Assembly: GCA_007922225.1 (NCBI GenBank)
Contig: ML679962.1
Location: forward strand, 35,199,563 to 35,263,562
Direction of reading: 5' to 3'
Source: Emydura subglobosa
Taxonomy: Eukaryota > Chordata > Testudines > Chelidae
DNA: 64,000 bases
Of this stretch, positions 1 to 13,985 are shown piece by piece (positions within the stretch are counted from its first letter, which is position 1; each line of letters begins with the position of its first letter). The notes under the pieces were generated by a model. The model saw only the letters and a program-made list of their open reading frames with translations. It ran no database searches and was not told where the DNA came from. Made by a program: the position numbers and the translations under genes.

Positions 1-3000
1 GCAAGATAAGTCATGTTGCAAAGCAAATAGACACCTTGCCCCAGTGGCTGCACATTTTTTCAGTGGTGAGAAGGCCTTCAACCACGTGGAGCTAGGGAAG
101 TATCTATTTAACACTTTGGAGTCAGCCCTGCCTCTTCTAAAGCCAATGGGAGCAGGGGCCAGTGTATTGACTTGGACCGGGCCCAGAGTTTATCGATTTC
201 AATGGGATTATCATTTAGCCCATTGGCAAGAATTTTAGCAGATGGGATTTTGTCACAGAGCTTCTGATTTACACAGAGGAATTGTCAAGGACATACCCTT
301 GAATCCACATCCTTTTACACTGGCACTAGAACCTTTATCAGGCACGTTCAAAGGTAACACAAACCCCAGCTCCCAGATGCGTGAAGAGTGAACAGATTCT
401 GCTGTGCTGCGACTCCTCCCATGAGGGGAGCTCTACAGCCTAGAAAACCAGTGCCAGTGGGTGAAGTTCTCCCCTATTATATGAGGTAAATATAAGCCTT
501 CATCTATATATAATAACTTCATCTTCTCCTTGGTATTTTAACACTGAATCTATCTTTATTAATATTAAAAAATCAACCAGCATCAGGAGCAGTGGAAATA
601 AAAAATAGAGGGAAAAAAGCTCTCAGTCCTTGTGATCTCTGGAGCTATAAAAACCAGCCTGCCATTGTGGGAGGGCAACTTCTCCAAAACGAGGCGTTGA
701 TCACTGGGTCCATTCCACACCACCAATATTCAAAAACAAAAAGGACGTACGACAAAGAAAGGAACAGGCTGGAGACATTTGGAATGACATGGAACTGTGA
801 TAATGACTTTGATGCTAAAAAGATGAGAAAAATGTCACGTGTTTCCTAACTAAAAGCGGGTGTTGTAATGTATGCTGATGCGCTCTGTAACAGACATATT
901 TTATACACACACATGCACAGCGTTATGTACAACAGGGATTCCTTTAATCAGATCTCCCCCCCCCCTTCTTTTTTATCTGTGCACACTGTGAAAATCCAGA
1001 AAATCCACTGTACAAATGTAAATGTAGAGGTGATTTTCGATTCTGGTCACATGAGTCTGGTAACTGGCTCCTCTAGACTCCAAACTGGACTTGCTAAGGA
1101 CTTCTAGAGAAGAGAACCTCATTGCCTCATGCTGCCACCAGAATAATCCCTATTCCATGCATTCCTTATTCCCAGCCATCTCCACTAGCTGGTACATTAC
1201 TGGAGGGCTGGGGGCGGGACAGGAGATGTCTTCTGCCAGTGGATGAATTTCACTCCATCATATGAAGCAAATATTTAAAGCTTAGACAAAGACTCCACCC
1301 CTTCCACATCCATTTGCTCCCAGGAATGGATGAAAAAGCCAAACCACACGCACTGTGTTCCTCAAGGTACCAGGCATGGGGATGGAGCTGTCTTTCTCTC
1401 CCATGCAACTGGATTACATCAACATCTAGCCCTGGGGTTCTTCTGAGGAGACAAGCATATCCCCTACATTCTCACCTTTTGTGATGATCTAAAATATGAC
1501 CGACTTATGGAGTCAATGGGAATTTTGCCTGAGTAAGGACTGCAGGATCAGTGCCTACACTAACGTCTGGCAGGATTCCTTCACCGACAATAACAAGGGT
1601 AGGTTCTGCTCGCAGACAGGAGGTATATGTACTGATCTGATGGTTGTTGAAACAGTACAGCTTACAAGCAGAGGACACTCTGAGGAGGCTAAAGACAGGG
1701 TAGCAGCCCTATTTGCACTAGTCTATTTATGCACAGTCTATACCACAAATGTAATATTTTATTAAGGTACGAAACCTCCTTAACAACACCCAGCTCCACT
1801 TGAGTCAAAATTACACAGGTGAAAGGAATGACCCTTTGAATATCTATCTATCTATCTGTAATTTTCCTCTTTTTTTCCCTGCTGAAATAATATTTCCAGG
1901 AGGGATAGGGGAGAGTGTGTTGCTGCGGAAAGAGGTCAGACCTACAGCATTTACAGGGGGGAGACTGCATTTTATTTGGTTGCTTTCCGTCTCAAAGCTA
2001 AGCTGACAGCCCTCCATCGGCCAAGAATTTCTTGTTTAATTAGTACTAAATCATGAGAGAAATGGCACAAGTGTTAACTGCAGCAGCTGGCTCAGGGAAA
2101 AAGCCATGAGCTGCCTGCTCTTAGCAACTGCAGTGCCTATGCGCTGTCCTGAGGGGTAAGAAATCATGTCGCTGTCGGGGCTTGGTGTGCTAGGGTCAGT
2201 CTGGTTTATAAATGAATAAATATCCACACTGGGGATAGAACTAGTACAATGCTGGCCCTGTGTTTGTTCCAAGGTGAGAGAGCTCGGGGCAGACAAAGGG
2301 GGGGGCACCCACTGCTGTGCCTTGGTGTACAGACTAGGTGGCTGGAGGCATGGCTGCACATCCATGATGCTGGGGAGGGATGGCTGGAAGCCTGCTCTAC
2401 AGGGAGGGAACGTGGAGTGGGATGGGTGGAGGGGTCCCTAGGCTCTAACAGAGGGCAGGAGGCGAGAAGCCCAGCTAGGCAAGATTGCACCTCATTCACA
2501 GACAAGAATGGGGGAGATGGAAGGACAACGTTACACGTGGGGCGGGAAAATCTTTTACCTGAATTGTGAGCATCTGGGACTTGATATGACCTTTGAGGTT
2601 CTAAAGGCAGCCCTGATATCAGCTGGAATAGACCCTCTACTGTAGCTAACACCCACAGTTAGTGGGAGCGGGATCAACGGTGGGACAGTAAGTTATTTAG
2701 CACTTCTCCCAAACCAAACTAAATGGGTAGGAAACAATGGCAATTTTAAGCTTATGTGGAATGACGAGTGAAACTTTTCTGCTGATGTTCACCCTATTCT
2801 TGAGTTGGAACATGCTTTACAGCACCCACCTCCAAAAATAGACATAACCAGGTTTGACAGGAGGGCGGTGCAGCTTTGGCTTTTAGCGAGTGTCTACACC
2901 AAGAAGCCTTTGCTCAAATTTCCCCATCACTTCTACTGCCGGTTCAGCTCCAGCTATTGCAACTCTAATGCAGACTCCAGATGGCCACAGAGCTACATGA

Positions 3001-4689
3001 CACAATGCTTTAAATGCCACCAGCTGCATTGTCTTCTCTAGCACTCTCACCATTGCTACACCTGTGGAAATGTGCAGCTGGGAGCAATGGAAGGAAATGT
3101 TAGCAAAAAGACCTAGCATAGAGAGCCAGAGATGGTTAGTTCCTTAGGGCAGGTACTGTCCTATAAGCACACCCTTGTTAAGCTCCGTGAATAATGCCAG
3201 ACAAACCATTCTTTACTGTTTCCTAGATTTTAAGGCCAGAAGGGACCATTATGCAGGAGGTCAGAGTAGCTGATCATAACACAGGCCTTATCAGGCAGAC
3301 TTCAGATCAGCATGTTTCTTGATTGGCAAAGGAGGATTAAACCAACAAAACAGCATCTGACCGCTTTTGAACCTCTAACACACACAGCTGAATGGTTCAA
3401 ATAAGCAACTGGTATAGTGTGAGTCACAGTCATTTTACTTAAAAAACAATTTGCATTTCCGCATTGACACTAAGAATTTAAGGGGCTGATCTGCCAGTGC
3501 CTGTACAGCTCCCCATGTGAGTATTTCAAGCCTTGGCAGCTAGCAGTTTTGCACCTGTTCATAAACAAAAAGCTGCTATAGAATAGAGCAATAGAATAGA
3601 GACAAAATACTAGAAATAAAGATAGAAAGGGATTTTAGGAGCCTGTTTCTCGATCCGTGACTAGGTACCATAGATAATACTTGGATTGCTCTCGGTTCTC
3701 CATGCAGCAGTGTCACTGGCCTAGAAAAGGCATTTCCAGGAAAGATGATTTCAGTGCTAGTGAATCAGCGCTTCTGATACCAAAAACAGGCCAGCTACCA
3801 TTCCAGAAATGATATAGAAAAAAACATTATAGACCAACCATTGCTTCTGAATTAAGAGGATCACAAACTTTTTGCTGCTGTTTCTAGGTAGAAGTTTGTC
3901 TTATTGGCAAAGCTGAAGCTGAAGTCTATTCCAGGAGCTTGCATACCTGTGGTATTCTTAAATGAGTTTAGGACGTGCATGCAGAAGTGTGAAAGGCTTC
4001 TAGCTGATAATCTGCAAGAGAGATCTTTGTTGCATCTTATTTTTCTTGGCAGACATAAACTTAACATGGTTGAGCAGTCAGAGTCCGTATTCCATATGAG
4101 CCCTAATGTTCATTTCTGTTGGGAGTTGGACATTCTTTGATGGGCCAACATGGAGGTTGGATGGAGGGTTTTAAAAGCAGCTTATTGATCTAAACTGTGT
4201 AATGAACCACAAGAGTCTTTTGGTTTTTTGAAGAGCATTCAGTGTCATTTTTGTTCTGCTTTTCATCAGCTGGCATTTGAGACAGAGGAATCTCGATCAC
4301 CCTGCCAGCTCTCTCAAAGTTTTGGTTCTCTTTTGAATTGAGAATAGTTTCAGTATGCTGAGGGAAGGGTCCACACTTTATTAAAGTGACGAAACACCTG
4401 TAGAACTAAAGTAGAAAAACAGAAAAACTGTAATTCAGGAGAGCATATGCCAAAAACAGTCTCAAGCAGCCCCTTGAAGACCAACTCACACAAACCTGAG
4501 AGAGGACGAATAAACTTCATTTTAATGATAGCTCTCTGCACTTCACCCTGTGCATAATAAATCTGAGGAACTGGCTGAGAAGCCTGTTAATGCAACCTAC
4601 TTGTCAGTGTCTGTTACAGGTCCCACTCCATGGGCCAGCCACAGAGAACACAACTGTGTTACAGTTCCCATTTACATAGCCTGGCTTTT
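1..4689. other. Intergenic, no gene recognised
   Basis: Short frames occur on both strands, but none resembles a known protein or has convincing splice sites. Around 1500-1570 a phrase of the form 'gtcaatggga.ttttgcctgagtaaggactgcagga' looks like a common old amniote repeat. 2280-2570 is G-rich. A (TATC)n run lies at 1841-1858. The CR1 tail at 3224-3287 is listed separately. Confidence 0.6.
3224..3287 (-). mobile_element. CR1 LINE 3' tail with internal inversion
   Basis: The left part (tagattttaaggccagaagg) is the reverse complement of the amniote CR1 3' end, and aacacaggcc at the right fits the same orientation. The 27 bases at 3251-3277 between them are in the opposite orientation. Confidence 0.65.
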
Positions 4690-4757
4690 TAACTCAAGCT
4701 GTAAAGTCCCATGATTTTAGCTCCAGAAGTCCCCAGTTTAATCCCCAGTATCAGCCA
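4690..4757 (+). repeat. tRNA-derived SINE head fragment
   Basis: It reads tagctccagaagtccccag then tttaatcccc, matching in order the A-box/B-box region of the SINE at 52490-52670 on the other strand. Only the tRNA-like part is clear. Confidence 0.5.
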
Positions 4758-7506
4758 ACATGAGGGCCATCCACTTTTTAATTACAGCTTTGCTGCTCAA
4801 ATCAGCCGACAAAACGTGGACTGTTTCACAGGCAACACCCCCCCGGGCACAGGAAGCAATGGAGTAATGCAGCTGGCTATAAAAGGAAAGAGAAGAGTCG
4901 CTGTGCAGGAGTAAGTACTCCACTACACATTATGGAAAACCAGATGCAGACCCCAAGACAATCCCTACCTCCCTGCTAGGATTTTTCAACTTTGCTCATA
5001 GATATACAGCTTTAAGGATGGATTTCCCTTTATTTTGATTGATCTTCTGTTCGAACTTCACTATCAAGTTACAGCTCAGCTCCACATGAAGCACAAGGAG
5101 AAAATATGAGTTGCTTGTTTTTAGGATCAAGAGGAACTCTTCGTAAACATAGGATTGAACAGATCCTAATGCATTCCATTCACTGGGCTTCTGACTCTGA
5201 TGCAAGGGCTGAAGATCTCCTTTCAAAAGAACCTCATCCCTCTTTTCACTCAAGCCTCATAGTCTAGGAAACGCTGCAGGCTTTGGTCGAACTATTACAT
5301 ATTTGACACATACAGAGATGACAGCAACAAGAACTGGCCATTTGCTGAAGAAAAAAACCCACCACAGACAAACCCATCCAAACTGAACTAAAACCAAAGA
5401 GGTCAATATACATTAGTATTTAACAAGTGGGTGAAAGTGACGTTGGGAGAAGAGGGGCCATGTACTCTGCTCAAACTGGATATGATCGTTGTGCTGACCT
5501 GCACAAACCCTCCACAAAGGAGCTGATTGTCCTCAACACTATGACAGTATTAGTCTGGAGTGATTGTACTGTAGTAAATGGAGCCAAATAGTGTACGCAA
5601 GAGGAGAATCAGCCTAAAGCATGTTCAATTTTGCCCTGTAACTCCCAACTTCCATCTCACTGCCATGTTGCAATAGGTGATGAATTGAACTGTGACAAGT
5701 GCTCAGTTTATTTCTGGCTAATCTGATGTAGCGGGTGGCAGCTGATAGCCAGATGTCAGGTACAGAAGTCTAAAGCAGTAGGGCAAGCAAGCCTGCCATG
5801 CAGACACACAGCACCTGTCATCACCACATGAGCCTCTGTCCATGCTGTTCTGAACATCCCTTAGTTATTAGCACTGAGAAGAATGAAGGGCACTGGGTTT
5901 TGGCAGGTGGCAAGTAAAAAGCAGCATAGTCTAATTTGTGATCCTTAGTATGAAGTGTAAGAATGTGTTGAGAATAAAGCTACACTTAGCCGGACCGGCA
6001 AACACTCTGCACACAGATGGGCTTCCTGGGGCAATAGCTGGTATTGGGAACAGATGGGATTTTTCCAATTTTCCCTTTAAATGTTTTTAAAATATTTTAA
6101 AGCACTCAGACCAAAAGGAAACATCCCTGCTAGTGCCTTGGAGAATTCAAACAGAAGAATAGCAGTGGGTCCAAACCAACCCTCAGGGTCAGCTCTGAAC
6201 ATTGGGGTGTTCAATATCCAAACCTTCATCAATAGTTCCTGGGTTCAATCCTGGTCTGGGAAGGAGGAAGGAAAGGTATCTCCAAGCCACCTTTAAGCCT
6301 CACCCAATTCTCTGTCCAGTTTAACTTGCAAGCATCCTGAGAATGATGCTTAAAAATCCTTTGCGCTATCAATAGATGGCAATATAACGCCCCAAATGCA
6401 TCCTGAAATTGCTCCCATGTATGTACTACTCAAACAAAAAGAGCGATGGGAACTTCCAGGGCATGTCAAGGCCCTTCCCTTCCCTGTTGACTATAGGCTA
6501 GATTGTCACTTGAGGCACCACCCTAGGAATAGCACTGCCAGGAATTGTGATCAGAGTCGGGGGGTCAGAATGGCCGGCTCCCTGACTAACTTTGCTGCGA
6601 GGCAACCAACGAGCCCAGCTGCACTACCTTGGAATTGACAGAGAAGTGACAGTACCTGACTGACCGCTGGGTTAGCAGCCCTGAGATAAGCCTGGCTCTT
6701 GTAGCACATCAGTGCGTGCTCTATGCATATCAGGCTTGCAGTTGTGCTTGCCCTGCTTCCTCTCTTTGCTACTACTGCGTTCCAGCCCTCATCTTACCCG
6801 CTCTTGGTCTTGCTCTGCTCCCCTCTGGTGGACTTTGATCCTTGGCTCTGCCTCTGGTGTACAACTCAGGTTTACCCTCTGGGTCTGGCATTTAGCTTCT
6901 GTCCTTCTGGTACTGGCTCTCTGCTTGTTCCTGGACCCTGACTACTCTAGCTGGTAGGCTGAACTCTCATTTCAACCAGTATGTCTATCCACCCATAGCC
7001 TGGTTGGCTGCAGAATCTCAGTTCTTCCTTGCTCCCAGGAGGTAGTAGCTGATTCTTGACTTGTACCAGCAGGAATTCCTGCCCCTGTGGACTCGCTCAG
7101 CTGATTAGAGAGGGTAGAGACAAGGTTATGCCTATGTCTACCTCTCCCATGGACTCTGGGAAGGGAGCTAGCAGGTATGCAGCCCCACTTCCTTCTGTGC
7201 ATTGGGACCCAGTGTCTGGCAACCAGTGTAGGGATACGAGGGGTGTAATTGCTCTCCCACTCCACTGCACGGTCACAGTCTAGCCTTATAAGTTCAAACA
7301 AAGCACATTACATTGGTACAACGAGAGATTGGGGTAAAAGAATCCTGGTTAGCCTTGTTTATGTCTGATACTCCCATATGAGTACCTTTGAATCTGCAGA
7401 TACCCACTCATTTAGAGGCAGAGTTCAGTGTTTTAGCTGAATCCCTGCAGTGCCTAGAGGTCTGAATCAAGGTCTGAATCATTAACAAACAGGATTGGGA
7501 GTCAGG

Positions 7507-7650
7507 ACATTTGGGGGTCTCTTACTGTCTATGCCACAGTTTTCTCGCATCACCTTGGATAAGTCACTTGACCTCAATTTCCTCATCTGTAACATGGGGA
7601 TAATGCTGCTTGCATTCTTCACAGGGATACTGGGGGGCTTAATTCATCAG
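7507..7650 (+). repeat. MIR SINE
   Basis: It carries MIR landmarks in order: tggataagtcacttgacctc, tttcctcatctgtaacatgg, ggataatgct and a trailing gtttgtaagg segment. The copy is diverged and lacks a clear tRNA head. Confidence 0.75.
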
Positions 7651-8614
7651 TGTTTGTAAGGTAGTTGGAGTTCCTTTTCAAAGTGCTAGTATTATACTAT
7701 AGTCAGTGCATTGTTTTAATAGTATTAATTGTTTCCAGATATTATGGTTTAGGATGACAGACCTGCAGGCACCAAATACTCAGGTAGATGATGATGATGA
7801 TTATTATTTATTATAAATATAGCAAAGTGTACCAACTGCTTCACACACTAAAGTATTTAGCACCCATCTAGCTGTAATCCAAATAGCAGGGAAAACCAAC
7901 CTGGCGCTAAAGAGCACAAGCCAATGCATTGGACTTCCACCTGAGGAGACATTTTAAAGGAAGCATGTTGGACAGCATAACCTGCAGCATCAGTCATTTG
8001 GGAAGGAAGAAAGTCCAGGGCACACGACTCCTTGGCAATGCATTAGCTCTTACATTAGCAAAGTCAGGTGCCATAACTTACAATATTTAATCATTGTGAA
8101 TGACCTCCATCAGTCTTCAGTAGCTCTGAAGAATCACACCCCATTTGCTAACAAGTAATATGTTTAGAAATGCAGCTTTCAGAAAAATGTCTGCTCTGAC
8201 TTCCTGACCAGAACTTTGGAATGATCCAGATTTTACATCATTCCCCAAATGTACTGAGCTCACAGTCAGTAGATACCCATGGAGTGCAAACCTGTTCACT
8301 GAAGCAGACAACTATGTATTGCATTGAGTCTGTGTTTTGACGTAAGGATCTGCCAGTAGCCTAGGGGACTTAAACTGATTTTCTGTAATGCTCAAATCTC
8401 CCTTTACTAACTAAAACAAAATGTGGAGGGTTTCCAGTGTGGTCATATGGAATGAAATGATTCCTAGATGACAGCCATGGCTGTGTGTGGAAGGACTTTG
8501 TGGGATTCCTAAACCACCGGGGATCTTCTCCTTCATCAGCCAGGAAATGGGAGCTGACAGAATGGAGGAGGGAGAGGTTTGAGGGGTCTTCAGTGTCTTT
8601 GGGCCTGGACTCTT

Positions 8615-8653
8615 CATGCATGCGTGTGTGCGTGTGTGCGTGCGTGTGTGTGT
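8615..8653 (+). repeat. TG/CG dinucleotide-rich microsatellite
   Basis: This is alternating purine-pyrimidine DNA (tgcgtgtgtgcgtgcgtg). It could adopt Z-DNA and is probably length-variable. Confidence 0.85.
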
Positions 8654-9188
8654 AAACATAGCAGGGTGAAATCATCACCAGAACTGAAAATACATTCACA
8701 ACAGTGCTCACCCATTTAAAACTATCGTGACCCACAAAGGCAGCCAGTTACATGCTCTTCTTCATCTAGTCCCAAGCAAGTTCATTCTTCTGAGAGCTTG
8801 TTTCTGCTGGAAACAAAAATGCTGCTCTTAGAAACCATTTTAATTATAAAAATGTTGGCATACATTTTATTTCTGGCAATAGCAGCCTGTGAGTTCACCT
8901 AATGGGTAGACGTTTATTGTACAGGTCCAAATGTTAAACTGCAGTCCTTAATAATAATGCAGGAACTGTGACCCACTGCTGCTTTTTAGATTGTGAAACT
9001 CTCTGTTCTCAAACCCCTTGCTGTTGAAACATTTCAGTTCAAACAGAGCTCTCCCTCTCCCACAGTACTCACACTGAAATTATATTTACGCTTCTTTTCA
9101 CCACCACAGCAATAGATGGGCAGGTCACAAGTGAGGAGTAAAATCCCGATGTCTTCTGCACAAGCAGAGTGTGGCAGGAGAATCTTTA

Positions 9189-9338
9189 GGCCCTGTCTAG
9201 ACTAATATTAGACCCTCAGAGCAGCCCAGGACCAGCTAACACACTTCAAAAGCTGTCAAGCCCCGTCCACACTAGTATTCAAACCATGGTCTCCAAAACA
9301 CTTTTAAGAACAGCTCATTTTCCCAGTGTAGGCAGGGC
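9189..9338. mobile_element. Miniature element with inverted ends
   Basis: The left end ggccctgtctagact and the right end agtgtaggcagggc are imperfect inverted repeats, and a related gccccgtccacactag block sits at 9261. This is the shape of a non-autonomous DNA transposon. The family is not identified. Confidence 0.45.
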
Positions 9339-11606
9339 ATTGCTATTCAGCCAAACGAAATAGAACCTCATCCTTAACACTGAAATTTAAGCTACGAGTC
9401 AGGATGTCACTCAGAATTTGGTTAGCCCTTAATGTTAATATAATCAAAGAAGGTGCCTAAAGAAAGCCTTGTATGAAAGAGAACATGGGTGTAAAGACAA
9501 GAAGAGCTAAGGCTGGGAAATGTCACTGTTGCAGAGAAGCACAAGTTACAAATCTATCACCGCCAGCCTTTCAGCAACACCCCCATGGCTTTCAATGTTC
9601 TCATGGAATTGCTCCCTTCTACCTCTCTCCTGGCTGTTCCCCAACAGCCCGCTACATTCCTCCTTTATCCCCATCCCTAGCCTTATGATTCTTCCATTCT
9701 CTCCTTTCTTCAGATTATTGAGACACTTCATTTTATGAAACTCAATTTGAATCTTCTTGTTGGTTTTAACCTCTAATTTACTCTGGACAGTTCTCAATAC
9801 GGTGCATTCTTCCACTCCTCCCTCACTATGATTAGGGTGTTGATATATCTCTGTGTAGGAGCACTGGGATCTCAAGGGAAAATAATGCCAATTATTATTG
9901 CAAATTATAATTATTATAAAGCAAATTGCCTTTCCTTAGATAGCAAACTCTTCAGGACATGGGCTGGCCCTACCTATAAGTTTGGACAGCACCTAGCATA
10001 TTGTGGACACTACTACAAAAAATATCAAAAACCACTGTAAACTGCTGGAAGTTTTACTGAGAGTGCATGCTAGCATGTGAGACTAACCTGCCAGAAAATG
10101 AAATGATACCAAAAGGAGCTTCTAGACATTTCCTCCTGTTTAGTCTCCAAGAACCATCTGTGAAACTTGTCTTTTTCATTTGTGTATGTTCTGTTTAAGG
10201 AAAGCTGTGGTGCTGAGCAGAAGAGTGGAGTCTGCTTTATCATTCCCCCCACTCAGTTACTTGCTGTGTTATCACTTTTAAGTTCCGTTTTTTAAGTATT
10301 TTATTCTGCTTGCTCTTTGTGCAACATTTTCCTTGTTCTGCTCATCTGAGTCACTCCATCGAGCTCCACAGAGAATCACCTCTATATATATATCTCTGCA
10401 ACACCGATTTTTAGCATGATGGAGGTTATATGCAATGCATCATCACTACTCAAGCTTATGTCATTGCTGGGAAGGAATTGGCTATGCAAAGGAGCCTGAG
10501 AATGATGTTGCAAGCAATGCCAATCTCTCAGCATTCACCTTGCATTGCTTTTCTCAGCTGCCCTTTCTCCTGCTTTTATCTGTGCATAGTCTATTCTGAA
10601 GGGATGTGGGGCCATGTTGCCATGTTGTGTAGTGTGTTTAGGCAGGTTTGTCCTGATCTGCCAGCAACTACTTGCCCTAAATGTGGCTCAGATGGCCACC
10701 AACGGTTTGCCCCAACAAAGGGCTATCTTTGAGCAGAGTAGGGGCTACTGTAGCAGGTCCTACACATTCCATTTCTCTGGCTGGGTCTCCACATGTGCCC
10801 TTGTAATCATTAAACAGGGTTAGATGTATACACTGTGAGGCTGCCCCTCCACAGGGCTGGCCGGGGTTTCTGGGTCACGAATGTGAAATGGTTGATTTTG
10901 TTCTTTAAGCAGAGTGGTTAGAGAAACGCAGCCCAAAGCGTGACCCTGATTTTAAAATGCTCCAGTGCAAGGGTATTTGTACTCTGTCTATTCAAGTAAG
11001 CATTTTAAACCAACTGGAAGTCTTACAATTAACTCCTTCAGGGTTGATTTCTGACTTGTGGTTCAGGTGTCAGCTTTGTTTGGTGTCAGGAGTGCATTCT
11101 TCCATTCTCCAAAAAGCAAACTGTTGGCGTTTTACAGAATGTTTGTATATAAATAAAAGACAAACCTGGGGGGAAAATTTTTTAAAATCCCCAGATAACA
11201 TAATGGCCTTTTATGGGCATTGGCAGCCAATGCATGTTCAATCCGTTTTCAGGCTGCTATTGCTTGTGCCTGAGAACTAGCCCAATGCAGAGCATCCCCA
11301 GAATCCAGAAATCAAAATGGTGGCTTAGATCCATTGCCCTATCTCCCAATGATCACCTCCAGAGTGAGAAGACACACTACATACCTGCTCAACTTTTGCC
11401 ATTTTGGCTGAGATGCCCTTCAAAGGGAGCCCAGCTGTGAGGCTGAGTTTTGCAACCATCCACTAGAAAGGGACTGAGACACCCCAACTCATTTCAGGCA
11501 GGTTGCCATACAAAGTTGTGACATATATTTTAATAGCATTTACTGATCACAAATCTAAGTTGAAGGAGCAATTCCAGAGTAAAGACAAACAAAATGAAAT
11601 TCTTAC
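9339..11606. other. Intergenic to opsin 3' region; no exon recognised
   Basis: The segment at 9938-10040 (gcaaactcttcaggacatgg ... agcacctagca) resembles the 3' end of an old L2/MIR-like element. The C-terminal opsin exon expected here was not recognised. A (TA)n run lies at about 10383-10391. Confidence 0.45.
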
Positions 11607-11843
11607 CTGTTTGTTCAAGAGCACATAGAGAACTGGGTTAACAAATGTGCTAGTCTTTGCCAAAATGGATGGGACAATGCTTCCTGTTGGAGTGATTATT
11701 CCTGGCTTGCCGAATTTTGCAATCAAAGATACTATCCCATATGGCATCCAGCAGAGGAGGTAGCACGTAACCATGGATACCACCATAAAAAGTATAGGGC
11801 ATTCCCTCTTTTGAACCGTTGTCATATTAAACCTAGAAACCTG
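11607..11843 (-). CDS. TMT-type opsin, TM6-TM7 exon with retinal-binding lysine
   Basis: After the acceptor TTATTTTAG it reads QVSRFNMTTVQKRECPILFM, then VVSMVTCYLLCWMPYGIVSL (TM6 with the C-W-x-P motif), IAKFGKPGIITPTGSIVPS, ILAKTSTFVNPVLYVLLNKQ. The lysine in AKTST is the Schiff-base lysine that binds retinal, and NPVLY is the NPxxY motif of TM7. The exon is 79 codons with no stop or frameshift and ends at a consensus donor (CAG|GTAAGA). The GKPGIITP and VNPV.YVLLNKQ phrasing points to TMT opsins over OPN3. It lies about 8 kb from the first exon on the same strand. A C-terminal exon is expected to the left but not recognised. Confidence 0.88.
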
Positions 11844-13619
11844 CTAAAATAAAGCACTGGTTTATAAAACTCAGGAGTGTGGGTTATTTCTGTCCTAAAT
11901 TCAACATGGGACTTTTAAGCAGGTATAATTTCAAGTGTGTGAACAGTGCCATTGACTTCAGTGATGTGAGCTTTTGCCATGGACTTCAATAGGACCAGCA
12001 TTTGGCCCTAAATACAAAACAGCCTTGAAACAAGACTGTACTCAAAGGCAAGTTTGTAAGCACAGATATGTACCCTGCTTGCACATAACTGGAAGCCTTC
12101 ATTGGCCCACTACCAGGTCTAGACACAGATTGTGTTGTACGCAGTACAACAGATTTTTTATTGAAAGGTGGGGGAGGCTGCACAGACTCTTTGAAGTACA
12201 GTCAATGATGTCTTTGAAAAGATATTTTAAAAAATATAAGAAATATAAAGGCAACGCATGGGGGATCTTGCTCTAGGAACTGCAGCTCACTCTGAAAAAC
12301 ACCATAGCTCTTATGCCTACTGTAGTTGCCAGCAAGCAATGAGAAAACTAAAAACGTATCCTTAATCCCCTTAACTAGGAAATAGAAGGCCATTTCCCCA
12401 GGAGCTATTTTGGTTTGCACCAGCTCAGGATCTGGCTTGCAGAAGTTGAGGGATTATGTGATACATGTCAGTGATTTTGTCACGTAACCATCTTGACGTA
12501 GGCAGTAGCACACCTATCCTGTCACTAATATTCCTACTCATACGAATAACATGACAACTAACTTGTTCATCTTTTCTTGTAAAAAGAAGTCCTTTTTTCC
12601 GTGCCATTTTCCCTTATCGCAGTGTGTAACAAACTGAGAACATGCACACCCAAATTTAGCACAGCATCCATGTAAACAGTGACCTCTACTGGAATAGGAT
12701 GAGCCTGTTTTGAGGTAACAATACCTGAACTATCTCTTTAGCTAAATGGCTAGGGAAACTGCTTTGGCAGTACAGGCAGTACAGGCGCAAATCCTAATAG
12801 GGTTATATATGGATGGATAATGACCAAATTTGGATGTCATTTGTTACAAGTGTATTTCCATAACTTTCTAGGATCTTGTCCTGAAAAACCATACTCAGTG
12901 AATTAGTCCTCTTGACTTCAGAGGAACTGGTCACATCAGCATGGGTTTGCAGGACAGAGTCTATTGACTTAAAGGGAGCTCCACCCATTTATATCAGCTG
13001 CCCATTGTGTTTGTTTCGTGTTTTCTTTTAATTCCACTCTGTAGGTGACTGATAGAGGCAAGACACTTTCATGTACTGCCATCAAGGCCCTGATTTACAT
13101 AACAGTGTTGGTGGCAACTGGAAATGTCTCTGCGTTAATGCCTAATGCGAGCTTTTCTGCACCCAGCACCCCGGAGCCTCTTTGTGAATTAGACAGCACA
13201 CTGAAATGTTTTGGAGCCAAAAGCTTATTCCATTTTCCCCCTTAAAGTAGGCTTATTAAGCTGCTAGCTTTGAAAGGGACTAGCTAGCACTGAAGGATTA
13301 TTAAAGCATTTCTTTCGCTTGGTGGATCTGACTTGGATAGCTGTCCTCTGCCATTGTGTAACTTCCCAGTCCACATTTTTCTTCTTTTTCTACACTTATT
13401 TCACCGTACCAGCTTGCTTAAACAATGCAGACATGCTGATTCCAGCTTGCAGATGGACAGAGCAGCTGCGAGGGTGTTTATATATGCAGCTCTTTTAACT
13501 CTTCCTGAGATGTGGCTGAGTAGAAGGTTTTTGTTTTGGGAGAGAGCATCTAGATTATGGTATCAGTTTGGAAATGTACTGCTAACTAGGCAGCTGTGTA
13601 AGCCATTTTATTGTATGCT

Positions 13620-13985
13620 AATATATGAATCAATAGTATTAGTAACTCATCCTTACATAGTACTTTACATTTTCAAAGCAGTGGACACATATCATTTAAT
13701 CCTCACAAATCAATATGACGTGGGCAGGAAAGTACTACAAGGTGAGGACTTCAAAGGCATAAATGACCCTTAGGCACCTAGTTCCCACTGAAAGCCAATG
13801 GAACTCAGGCACTGAAGTGCTATTTGTGACTGGGAAAATCTACCCCATTATCCCCACTTTAGAGACGGGAACACAGAATGGTTAAGATTTGGCCAAGGTG
13901 GCAAGGCAGGCAGGAGTAGGTCTTGGTAGCTCTTGCGGCCGCCTCTTGCACTCTAACCAAACATCACACTGCCTCTCTGATGCCC
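13620..13985 (-). repeat. MIR-like SINE interrupted by another repeat
   Basis: The two ends read as MIR on the minus strand: tccttacatagtactttaca on the left, and tttagagacgggaacacaga then ggccaaggtggcaaggca on the right. Between about 13742 and 13850 is unrelated sequence with 'ttaggcacctagttcccact' phrasing, consistent with a nested insertion. Confidence 0.55.

Larger units (their letters stand above)
4758..9188. other. Intergenic, old repeats only
   Basis: No gene is recognised. 6690-6960 is C+T-rich with repeated ttg-ctc-tg phrases and may be a decayed transposon. A MIR lies at 7507-7650, a GAT/ATT-rich run at 7785-7815 and a TG/CG-alternating run at 8615-8653. Confidence 0.55.

Noticed and set aside
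2206..2652. Minus-strand frame of 148 codons
   Set aside because: Pro/Ser/Leu-rich product from a G-rich plus strand, no homology, and other frames are equally open.
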